Of a DNA stretch of 64,000 bases, positions 51,192-58,600 are shown piece by piece. The notes under the pieces are model-generated. The model was not told the DNA's origin, did no database searches, and saw only the letters and a list, made by a program, of their open reading frames with translations. The translations under genes and the position numbers were made by a program. The DNA lies in the NCBI RefSeq assembly GCF_000590475.1, contig NZ_CP007441.1, positions 3,478,660 to 3,542,659 on the forward strand. The letters run 5' to 3'. How positions within the stretch are numbered: position 1 is the first letter of the stretch; the number at the start of each line of letters is the position of its first letter. Source of the stretch: Stutzerimonas stutzeri (GTDB lineage Bacteria > Pseudomonadota > Gammaproteobacteria > Pseudomonadales > Pseudomonadaceae).

Positions 51192-52133
51192 TCACTGCGG
51201 CCAGAACGCCCGAATGGCTGCGACGCCCTGGCCGCCCGCACTGAAGACCTGCATTAGATCGGCTCGGCCAAGGCCGCCCAGTAGATAAGCAGGCTGGTTA
51301 AAGCCTACCAGCAAGTCAGCGACGCGTGGCCACCCCAAAGGCTGCGCGCCGGCGTGGGTGGCAGTATGAAGGACCGGCGAAAGCGTGATGAAGTCGACTC
51401 CCATTGCCATGGCTAGTTCCAGCTCAGCGGCATCATGGCAGGACGCCGCGAGCCATTGCCCTACCGGCACTGGCCTCCCCTGCCCGGCATGCCGTCGCAC
51501 CTGCTCGGCCGTCAGATGCCAACCGGCTCCGGGAAACTCGCCCAGCCACTCCAGAGGACCCTTCAGCATCAGCTGAGCACGTCCGGCGCACATGGCCATA
51601 ACGTCAGCCGCCAGCACTCGGTAATCGACCGGAGACAGGGATGGTGCACGCAACTGGATCAGCCGAAAGCCGGCATCCAGTGCCCGCGACAATCCGTTCA
51701 GCAGCTGTTGCGCAGAAAACTCGTCAGGGGTAATCAGGTAGCGATCCGGCAAACGCGCGGCAGCGATGATGGGCCGGTTCGCCGCCGGAAAGCTGTAGCT
51801 CGGCAAATCCGCAGCCTCTACCCAGGCCAGTGGCTGACCCTCGGCCCCGTGCGGCTCGCCAGTGAATGCCGACACTTCCCAGACATCCAGCAAAACCTGT
51901 TTGTCCGGATAGTCGTGACGCACCTGAATCAGCGGCCTCGCCGCCGTCACACCGATACCCAACTCCTCCGCCAGCTCACGAACGAGCGCGGCCTCGGTGG
52001 TCTCACCTTCCTCGACCTTGCCTCCGGGAAACTCCCACAGCCCGCCCTGGTGCTTGTCGAGGGGGCGCCTGGCGATCAGCACCCGGCCGTCGCTGCAGCG
52101 GATCACCCCGGCAGCCACATGGAGTCGTTTCAT
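51192..52133 (-). CDS. Fusion of Nudix hydrolase (MutT-like) and thiamine-phosphate-synthase-like domain
   Basis: The 313-residue protein starts MKRLHVAAGVIRC. Residues 1-130 are a MutT-type Nudix domain with the full Nudix box (G38 to I60, GKVEEGE...RELAEELGI), expected to hydrolyse oxidised nucleotides such as 8-oxo-dGTP. Residues about 140-313 are a TIM-barrel like ThiE/TenI (FRLIQLRAPSLSP, VDFITLSPVLHTATH, LGGLGRADL). This fusion is common in pseudomonads. The ThiE part may not be a thiamine enzyme. Start 52133 has ggag 8 bases upstream. Confidence 0.9.
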   Translation of the reverse strand: MKRLHVAAGVIRCSDGRVLIARRPLDKHQGGLWEFPGGKVEEGETTEAALVRELAEELGIGVTAARPLIQVRHDYPDKQVLLDVWEVSAFTGEPHGAEGQPLAWVEAADLPSYSFPAANRPIIAAARLPDRYLITPDEFSAQQLLNGLSRALDAGFRLIQLRAPSLSPVDYRVLAADVMAMCAGRAQLMLKGPLEWLGEFPGAGWHLTAEQVRRHAGQGRPVPVGQWLAASCHDAAELELAMAMGVDFITLSPVLHTATHAGAQPLGWPRVADLLVGFNQPAYLLGGLGRADLMQVFSAGGQGVAAIRAFWPQ

Positions 52134-52226
52134 GCTTGAGCTCCAAGCCAAACACTGCAATCGCCGGTCTCAAGCCGGCGCACGAATAGCGCGTGTAGCT
52201 TGAAGCCTGTGGCTTGCCGCTGCGCC

Positions 52227-53444
52227 TCAGGTCCGATATTCGGCATTGATTCGCACGTACTCGTGGGACAGGTCGGTCGTCCAGATGGTCTCACTGCAGC
52301 TGCCACGCCCCAGCTCGATACGGATCTCTATTTCTTCCTCGGCCATTACCGCAGCGCCCTGTTCTTCGGTATAGCTTGGCGAACGGCCGCCTTGGCTAGC
52401 GATGCATACAGCCCCTAGATAGACATCGACCTTGCTCACGTCCAGATCGGCCACGCCAGCACGGCCGACTGCCGCGAGAATACGCCCCCAGTTCGGATCG
52501 GAAGCGAACAGCGCCGTCTTGATCAGCGGCGAGTGCGCGACGGCATAGCCGACATCGAGGCATTCCTGATGGTTCTGGCCGCCGTTGACGATGACTGTGA
52601 CGAATTTGGTCGCGCCTTCGCCGTCCCGGACGATGGATTGCGCCACGTCCATGCTCACCTCGAACACGGCTTGCTTGAGTTTTTCGAACAACTCGCCACT
52701 GGTCTTGGTGACTTCCGGCAGCGCCGCCCGGCCAGTCGCCACCAGCATGCAGCAATCATTGGTCGACGTATCGCCATCGATCGTAATGCGGTTGAAGGAC
52801 TTGTTCGCGGCGTCGCGCAGCAGATCCTGCAGGACGGGCTGGGCGACCTTGGCGTCCGTGGCGATATAGCCGAGCATGGTGGCCATGTTCGGTCGGATCA
52901 TGCCGGCGCCTTTGGAAATACCGGTCACGGTAACCGTGACACCGTCGTGCTCGAACTGGCGGCTTGCGCCCTTGGGCAAGGTATCGGTCGTCATGATGCC
53001 GGTTGCCGCTTCGGCCCAGTGGTTTTCGTCCAGGTCCGCTACCGCGGCGGGCAGCGCGGCCTCGATTTTCTCGACCGGCAGCGGCTCGCCGATCACGCCT
53101 GTGGAGAATGGCAGAATGGATTTTTCGTCACAGCCGGTCAGCTTCGCCAGACTGGCACAGCTGCGCATCGCCGCCTGCATGCCAGGCTCACCCGTACCGG
53201 CGTTGGCGTTGCCAGTGTTGGTCAGCAGATAGCGAACCGCTCCCTGCGCCCGTTGTTTGGCCAAGGTCACCGGTGCGGCGCAGAACGCATTCAAAGTGAA
53301 CACGCCGGCGACGGTCGATCCTTCGGCACAGCGCATCACTACCACGTCCTTGCGCCCCGGTCGCTTGATGCCGGCCGAGGCAATGCCCAGCTCGAAACCG
53401 GGGACAGGATGCAGAGTAGGTAAGGAACCAAGACCGACAGCCAT
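52227..53444 (-). CDS. argJ: Glutamate N-acetyltransferase/amino-acid acetyltransferase ArgJ
   Basis: The 405-residue bifunctional enzyme of arginine synthesis recycles acetyl groups from N-acetylornithine to glutamate and can also use acetyl-CoA. It has the TNTGNANAGTGEPG motif, the KGAGMIRPNMATMLGY motif whose Thr is both the self-cleavage site and nucleophile, and TIDGDTSTNDCC. It is made as one chain that cuts into alpha and beta chains. Start 53444 begins MAVGLGSLPTLHPV with aaggag 8 bases upstream; the frame extends 13 codons further. It follows secA on the same strand. Confidence 0.96.
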   Translation of the reverse strand: MAVGLGSLPTLHPVPGFELGIASAGIKRPGRKDVVVMRCAEGSTVAGVFTLNAFCAAPVTLAKQRAQGAVRYLLTNTGNANAGTGEPGMQAAMRSCASLAKLTGCDEKSILPFSTGVIGEPLPVEKIEAALPAAVADLDENHWAEAATGIMTTDTLPKGASRQFEHDGVTVTVTGISKGAGMIRPNMATMLGYIATDAKVAQPVLQDLLRDAANKSFNRITIDGDTSTNDCCMLVATGRAALPEVTKTSGELFEKLKQAVFEVSMDVAQSIVRDGEGATKFVTVIVNGGQNHQECLDVGYAVAHSPLIKTALFASDPNWGRILAAVGRAGVADLDVSKVDVYLGAVCIASQGGRSPSYTEEQGAAVMAEEEIEIRIELGRGSCSETIWTTDLSHEYVRINAEYRT

Positions 53445-53497
53445 TGATGCACTCCTTAAAACGATTGGATGGCCTTCAGCCACCGTGAAAAACGCGG

Positions 53498-53533
53498 AGA
53501 AAAACGCCGCGAGCGGCTAGGCCGGTCGCGGCG
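53498..53533 (-). terminator. Terminator after secA
   Basis: On the minus strand cgccgcga and tcgcggcg form an 8-bp stem with a 13-base loop, followed by a run of T, between secA and argJ. Confidence 0.8.
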
Positions 53534-53556
53534 CGGGTCATATCGGACGGAACCGG

Positions 53557-56295
53557 TTATTGAACCTGTCCGTGACAGTGTTTGTATTTCTTGCCGGAGC
53601 CACAGGGACAAGGCTCGTTGCGCCCGATCTTCTGCTCGGTGCGCACGGGCGCTGCCGCTGTGGCCACACCACCCTCTGCATCCGGCTCTTCGTCAGACTG
53701 CTCCAGCGCCGACACCTCGGCATGTTGGAACTGCATGCGCTGCGCCAGTTCTTCGGCTTCGCGGCGCAGACGCTGCTCTTCCTCCACCGGATCTTCTCGG
53801 CGGACCTGGACATGGGAAAGGACGCGGATGCTGTCACGCTTGATCGATTCGAGCAGATCCTGAAACAGCGCGAAGGACTCTCGCTTGTATTCCTGCTTGG
53901 GATTCTTTTGAGCATAACCGCGAAGATGGATGCCGTGACGCAGATGATCCATCGTCGACAAATGGTCTTTCCACAAATCGTCAAGAACGCGCAGCACGAT
54001 TTGCTTCTCGAACGTGCGTAGCGCCTCGGCGCCAGCCAGCTCTTCCTTCTCGTTGTAAGCGGTGATCAAGGCCTCGAGGATTCGCTCGCGCAGGGTTTCC
54101 TCGTACAGCTTCTCGTCGTCGTCGAGCCACTGCTGGACTGGCAGGCGCGTACCGAAATCGCTGTACAGCACCGCTTCCAGCCCGGCGATGTCCCACTGCT
54201 CCGGCAACGACTGCGGCGGGATGTGCTGGTTGATCGCATAATCCAGCGCCTCGCGGCGGAAATCGCTGATGGTTTCACCGATTTCATCGGCGGCCAGCAG
54301 GCTGTTGCGCATGTGGTAAATGACCTTGCGCTGCTCGTTGGCGACATCGTCATACTCGAGCAACTGCTTGCGCATGTCGAAGTTACGCCCCTCGACTTTG
54401 CGCTGAGCCTTCTCGATGGCATTAGTGACCATGCGATGTTCAATGGCCTCGCCAGACTCCATGCCTAGGGCCTTCATGAAATTCTTCACCCGGTCCGAGG
54501 CGAAGATGCGCATCAGGCTGTCTTCCAGCGACAGGTAAAAACGGCTCGAACCGGCATCGCCCTGACGACCGGCGCGGCCACGCAGCTGGTTGTCGATACG
54601 CCGCGACTCGTGACGTTCAGACGCAATCACATGCAAGCCGCCAGCTTCCAGCACCGCCTGGTGGCGCTTCTGCCAATCGGCCTTGATCTGCGCGACCTGC
54701 TCGTCGGATGGGTTTTCGAGCGCCGCGACTTCGACTTCCCAGTTCCCGCCCAGAAGGATGTCGGTACCGCGACCGGCCATGTTGGTAGCAATGGTCACGG
54801 CCCCGGGGCGCCCGGCCTGGGCGATGATTTCGGCTTCCTTGTCGTGGTGTTTGGCGTTGAGCACCTTGTGCTCGATACCTTCCTTCTGCAGCAACTGCGA
54901 CACGTATTCCGAACTTTCGATCGTCGCGGTGCCGACCAACACCGGACGGCCATTGTTCTGGCAGTCCTTGATGTCGGTAATGATCGCGGCGAACTTCTCT
55001 TCCTGGGTCAGATAGACCAGGTCGTTGTAATCCTTGCGCGCCAGCGGCTTGTTGGTCGGGATGACCATGACCGGCAGGTTGTAGATCTGCATGAATTCGA
55101 ACGCTTCGGTATCGGCGGTGCCGGTCATGCCGGAAAGCTTCTTGTACAGACGGAAGTAGTTCTGGAAGGTAGTGGATGCCAGGGTCTGGCTTTCCGGCTG
55201 GATCGGCAGGCCTTCCTTCGCTTCGATGGCCTGATGCAAACCTTCGGAAAGACGACGACCCGGCATAGTACGACCGGTGTGTTCATCAATCAGCAGAACC
55301 TGATTGTTCTGCACGATGTACTCGACGTTGCGATGGAACAGTTTGTGCGCGCGCAAGCTGGAATAGACGTGGGTCAACAGGCCGAGGTTATGAGCCGAGT
55401 AAAGACTTTCGCCTTCCGCCAGCAGTCCGGCCTTGGTCAGCATTTCCTCAACGAACTGGTGACCGGCCTCGTTCAGCTCGACCTGCCGGGTCTTCTCGTC
55501 GACAGTGAAGTGCCCTTCCTGCGTGACGACACCTTCTTCTTCCTCGATGTGCTGCTTGAGCAATGGAATCAGCTGATTGATCTGCTGATAGAGCTTGGAG
55601 CTGTCTTCGGCCTGACCGGAAATGATCAGCGGCGTACGGGCTTCGTCGATGAGGATCGAATCCACCTCGTCGATAACTGCGAAATTGAGTTCGCGCTGGT
55701 TCTTCTCGCCGAGGCTGAACGCCATGTTGTCGCGCAGGTAATCGAAGCCGAACTCATTGTTGGTACCGTATGTGATGTCGGCGGCGTACGCCGCGCGCTT
55801 CTCTTCCGGCGGCTGGAACGGCGTGACGATACCCACCGTCAGGCCGAGAAATTCGTACAACGGGCGCATCCAGTTGGCGTCGCGGCGCGCCAGATAGTCG
55901 TTCACCGTCACCACGTGAACGCCCTTGCCCGCAAGTGCGTTGAGATAGACCGCCAGGGTCGCCACCAGGGTCTTGCCCTCACCGGTACGCATCTCTGCGA
56001 TCTTGCCCTCGTGCAGCGTCATGCCGCCGATCAGCTGTACGTCGAAGTGACGCATACCCATCACCCGCTTGCCGGCCTCGCGGCAGACAGCGAAGGCTTC
56101 GGGGAGAATCTGGTCGAGGGTCTCGCCTTGGCCGAGGCGGGCCTTGAACTCTTCGGTCTTGCTCCGCAATTGCTCGTCGGAGAGAGACAGCATCTGCTCT
56201 TCGAGCGCATTGACGGCTTGTACCGCCTTGAGCATGCGCTTGACCTCGCGGTCATTCTTGCTACCAAAGAGCTTCTTCATTAAAGGCGCAAACAT
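53557..56295 (-). CDS. secA: Protein translocase motor SecA
   Basis: The 912-residue ATPase drives preproteins through SecYEG. Start 56295 gives MFAPLMKKLFGSKNDREVKRM as in the family; the ATG 18 bases further out adds six unlike residues. Visible parts: Walker A MRTGEGKT at about 102-109, the DEVDSILIDEARTPLI motor motif near 208, the preprotein cross-linking region, the GRAGRQGDAGSSRFYLSLED motif, and the zinc-binding C-terminus CPCGSGKKYKHCHG for SecB and phospholipid contact. Size is normal. Confidence 0.98.
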   Translation of the reverse strand: MFAPLMKKLFGSKNDREVKRMLKAVQAVNALEEQMLSLSDEQLRSKTEEFKARLGQGETLDQILPEAFAVCREAGKRVMGMRHFDVQLIGGMTLHEGKIAEMRTGEGKTLVATLAVYLNALAGKGVHVVTVNDYLARRDANWMRPLYEFLGLTVGIVTPFQPPEEKRAAYAADITYGTNNEFGFDYLRDNMAFSLGEKNQRELNFAVIDEVDSILIDEARTPLIISGQAEDSSKLYQQINQLIPLLKQHIEEEEGVVTQEGHFTVDEKTRQVELNEAGHQFVEEMLTKAGLLAEGESLYSAHNLGLLTHVYSSLRAHKLFHRNVEYIVQNNQVLLIDEHTGRTMPGRRLSEGLHQAIEAKEGLPIQPESQTLASTTFQNYFRLYKKLSGMTGTADTEAFEFMQIYNLPVMVIPTNKPLARKDYNDLVYLTQEEKFAAIITDIKDCQNNGRPVLVGTATIESSEYVSQLLQKEGIEHKVLNAKHHDKEAEIIAQAGRPGAVTIATNMAGRGTDILLGGNWEVEVAALENPSDEQVAQIKADWQKRHQAVLEAGGLHVIASERHESRRIDNQLRGRAGRQGDAGSSRFYLSLEDSLMRIFASDRVKNFMKALGMESGEAIEHRMVTNAIEKAQRKVEGRNFDMRKQLLEYDDVANEQRKVIYHMRNSLLAADEIGETISDFRREALDYAINQHIPPQSLPEQWDIAGLEAVLYSDFGTRLPVQQWLDDDEKLYEETLRERILEALITAYNEKEELAGAEALRTFEKQIVLRVLDDLWKDHLSTMDHLRHGIHLRGYAQKNPKQEYKRESFALFQDLLESIKRDSIRVLSHVQVRREDPVEEEQRLRREAEELAQRMQFQHAEVSALEQSDEEPDAEGGVATAAAPVRTEQKIGRNEPCPCGSGKKYKHCHGQVQ

Positions 56296-56616
56296 ATCGA
56301 CAAAGACTTCCATGCTGGGGATGGAGGCACGGCCGCAGGGCCACTACGGCTGCGTGCAAAGGGGGCATTCTACTCGGAAACGCCGGGGAGGAAAGGTGCC
56401 TGCTGCGCAGCTATGGCAGCCAGTGGCATCGAAAACCTGACGACCCAGCGGTCACACGCGGAGCTGACACGGGCCATCTGCCAGTATCGATCAGCACAAC
56501 CGCACACGACCGGCCGCTGCTCCGTTGCCCCCCAGCCAAACGACGGCCATCGCGAGCTCAGGACCGCTCTAGGCTTCTGCTAACATGACCGCTCATTCTC
56601 AGCCCGGGTCACTGCT
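56296..56616. other. 321-base secA-dciA intergenic region
   Basis: This spacer separates divergent secA and dciA, so it should hold both promoters. I see no gene, no SecM-like open frame and no strong palindrome. A weak -10-like taacat occurs about 30 bases before dciA. Confidence 0.5.
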
Positions 56617-57078
56617 ATGTCGTTGCGCCCACTGCCAGCCAAAGCACCCGCTTCGCTGTTGCGCGAGGCAAAACCGCTAAAAGCCCTGTTCGGCGAGGCA
56701 CGACGACTCGATCGGCTACAGCATCTGGTCGAAAGTCAACTGCAGCCTGCGGCTCGAGAATATTGCCGTGTGGCCTCATGGCGTGAAGGGACCTTGCTGC
56801 TCATCGTCACGGATGGCCATTGGGCGACGCGTCTGCGCTACCAACAACGACGCTTGCAGCGACAGCTGCAGGGCATGGACGAATTTAAAGACCTGAGCAA
56901 GATCCTGTTCAAGGTCCAGCCTCCCGAGACGCCGCGGCACAAACCCGGACCAGCACCTGAGCTGTCTGCCCGCGCAGCGGACAACATCCAAGAAACCGCG
57001 CGCGTTATCACGGACCCTAAACTCAAGGCCGCGCTCGAACGGCTCGCCAGCCACGCTCGCCCTGTCACGGATGACTGA
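56617..57078 (+). CDS. dciA: DUF721 protein, DciA-like replicative helicase loader
   Basis: The 153-residue protein has the DUF721/DciA core in residues about 25-100 (LDRLQHLVESQLQPAAREYCRVASWREGTLLLIVTDGHWATRLRYQQRRL) and a flexible C-terminal region. DciA loads the DnaB replicative helicase in bacteria lacking DnaC. It is divergent from secA as in P. aeruginosa. In P. aeruginosa the lpxC gene lies beyond, but here it does not. The start has a weak ribosome site. Confidence 0.83.
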   Translation: MSLRPLPAKAPASLLREAKPLKALFGEARRLDRLQHLVESQLQPAAREYCRVASWREGTLLLIVTDGHWATRLRYQQRRLQRQLQGMDEFKDLSKILFKVQPPETPRHKPGPAPELSARAADNIQETARVITDPKLKAALERLASHARPVTDD

Positions 57079-57210
57079 CCAGCCAAGTGCACGCACGGCA
57101 GCTGTATCGCGGTTGGGATTCGCCACTCGCCTGAGCCAGCGTTAGGATGTTCGAGCAGTTCACCGACAAGTCGAGGTATCGATGCCTACCCATTCGAGCG
57201 GCCATCCACC

Positions 57211-57675
57211 ATGCTGATCGGCGCCCTGCTGATCGCCACCTGGCTAATATTGCTGGTTCGCTATCCCCTTCGAGCGGTTCCGATTTCACTGGGCGCGCTT
57301 CTCGGTCTGGGTCTGGTTGCCGCGTGGGTGGTCTGGCAAGAGCAACACAGAGAGCACCTGCTCGCTCAGCTCGAATTGCGACTGGCCTACGACCCCGCCG
57401 CCTGTCCGCCCGCGCAGCCTCTGCGCATCACCCTTGATAATCACAGCCCGAGCGCATTACAAAACCTTCGCTGGGAAGTTGCCGCCTATTCGCCTGGCTC
57501 CAGTTTGAATCTGGTGACATCAGACTACGATGCGCCGCGATACCGAGGCCCTGGTGATCTTCAACCCCAACAGCGCTGGGAAACCTGCGCCCCTATACCA
57601 CCCTTACGTGCGGGTTACCGCAGCAGTACGCTTGAGTTTCGAGCCGAACGACTGCAAGGCAGCTTCGCCAATTGA
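57211..57675 (+). CDS. Small membrane protein of unknown function
   Basis: The 154-residue product has two hydrophobic helices at the N-terminus (about 1-17 and 24-43) and a beta-rich, likely periplasmic domain with two cysteines (CPPAQPLRITLDNHSPSALQ... and ETCAPIPPLRAGY). The mature domain, with NHSPSALQNLRWEVAAY, reads like a small Ig-like or FxLYD-type fold. I do not recognise a named function; relatives in Pseudomonas are sometimes labelled multidrug transporter without basis. It stands alone between dciA and yebG on the same strand. Confidence 0.7.
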   Translation: MLIGALLIATWLILLVRYPLRAVPISLGALLGLGLVAAWVVWQEQHREHLLAQLELRLAYDPAACPPAQPLRITLDNHSPSALQNLRWEVAAYSPGSSLNLVTSDYDAPRYRGPGDLQPQQRWETCAPIPPLRAGYRSSTLEFRAERLQGSFAN

Positions 57676-57726
57676 GATGGCCATCTGACACATGATTGCT
57701 TTCCATTCTGCGCCCGGCAGCTTATG

Positions 57727-57742
57727 CTGTACAAACAACCAG
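57727..57742. promoter_or_regulatory. LexA (SOS) box before yebG
   Basis: CTGT-N8-CCAG with A-rich spacing matches 12 of 16 bases of the Pseudomonas LexA consensus CTGTATAAATATACAG. It lies about 30 bases before the yebG start. Confidence 0.65.
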
Positions 57743-57770
57743 TATTCATTCAATTGAGCCGAGGTGGTAG

Positions 57771-58034
57771 ATGGCCGTCGAAGTGGTGTACCGCAGCAGC
57801 CGGGACTTGGAGCGTTTGTTCATGGATAAAGCCGAAGCAGACCGTCACGATAAGATGCTTGAATTGGCCGAAGCCTTAGCCGCAGCACTGCATAAGGCTG
57901 CACCGTCGCTGAGTGAACAGCAGGCTGACGATATCGGCATATTCATGGCCAAGCATCGGGATCTGTTTGCCAAAGCCTTCAAGAACAACCCCGAAGCCTT
58001 GGCCGAGCTGCCAACGTCGACCGACGAGTCTTGA
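57771..58034 (+). CDS. yebG: YebG family SOS-inducible protein
   Basis: The 87-residue cytosolic protein starts MAVEVVYRSSRDLERLFMDKAEADRHDKMLELAEAL, aligning with E. coli YebG (MAVEIKYV...KKEADAYDKMLD). YebG is a DNA-damage-induced protein of unknown mechanism. gaggtgg lies 6 bases before the ATG. A LexA-type box upstream supports SOS control. Confidence 0.9.
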   Translation: MAVEVVYRSSRDLERLFMDKAEADRHDKMLELAEALAAALHKAAPSLSEQQADDIGIFMAKHRDLFAKAFKNNPEALAELPTSTDES

Positions 58035-58167
58035 GGAGAGGGGTCGCAGCTCTGTGCCACCCGGCGGCGCCCTGCTTCGTTTTGCCGCAGGGAACATGCC
58101 CAGCGGGCGAAACTAGTTAATCCATACTCGGTCCACTGGGTGCAGTCATCCAATCAGGTAACCGGCG

Positions 58168-58437
58168 ATGGACAGTCCTTTCAAGAAAATCAGCGATGTA
58201 TTCCAGCCAGCTTACAACGTCAATTTCAGCATCGAGAAACCTGACGGCAGCATCCTGCTGACGCTGACCGACGCAGCAGGTGTTGCGGTCAAACGCTTTA
58301 TCAGCTCCAGTCAGTGGAGGGACCAGCAGCAGCTTGAGCGATTGATCACCAGTTTGCAGTTCAGCCTCGCAATCGAACGCGGCGAACAAGTCAGCACTTA
58401 TCGACTAACCAAACATTCGCATTCTGCCGTTCAGTAA
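58168..58437 (+). CDS. DUF3509 protein
   Basis: The 89-residue cytosolic protein starts MDSPFKKISDVFQPAYNVNFSIEKPDGSILLTL and belongs to the DUF3509 family, which is almost confined to pseudomonads. It has no signal or membrane segment. Function is unknown. It converges on the LuxR regulator gene. A short upstream region carries no clear operator. Confidence 0.85.
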   Translation: MDSPFKKISDVFQPAYNVNFSIEKPDGSILLTLTDAAGVAVKRFISSSQWRDQQQLERLITSLQFSLAIERGEQVSTYRLTKHSHSAVQ

Positions 58438-58600
58438 GAGTAACTGTCAGCCTGATTGCCTGCAGGCTACTGCAACCTCAGCGTCACCCTTCCGATAGCA
58501 TCAAGAAATACGATGGTCTCCACGCCGCCTGCGCAATGTGCTCTGCACCTTGCGCAGCCTCGCAGCGGCGATCCATCCGTTCGCTGATCGGTAGAGCGGC

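Noticed and set aside
54610..56283. 557-residue open frame opposite secA
   Set aside because: It lies fully antisense to secA, an unmistakable essential gene. Its composition is that expected from a GC-rich shadow frame and it has no recognisable domain.
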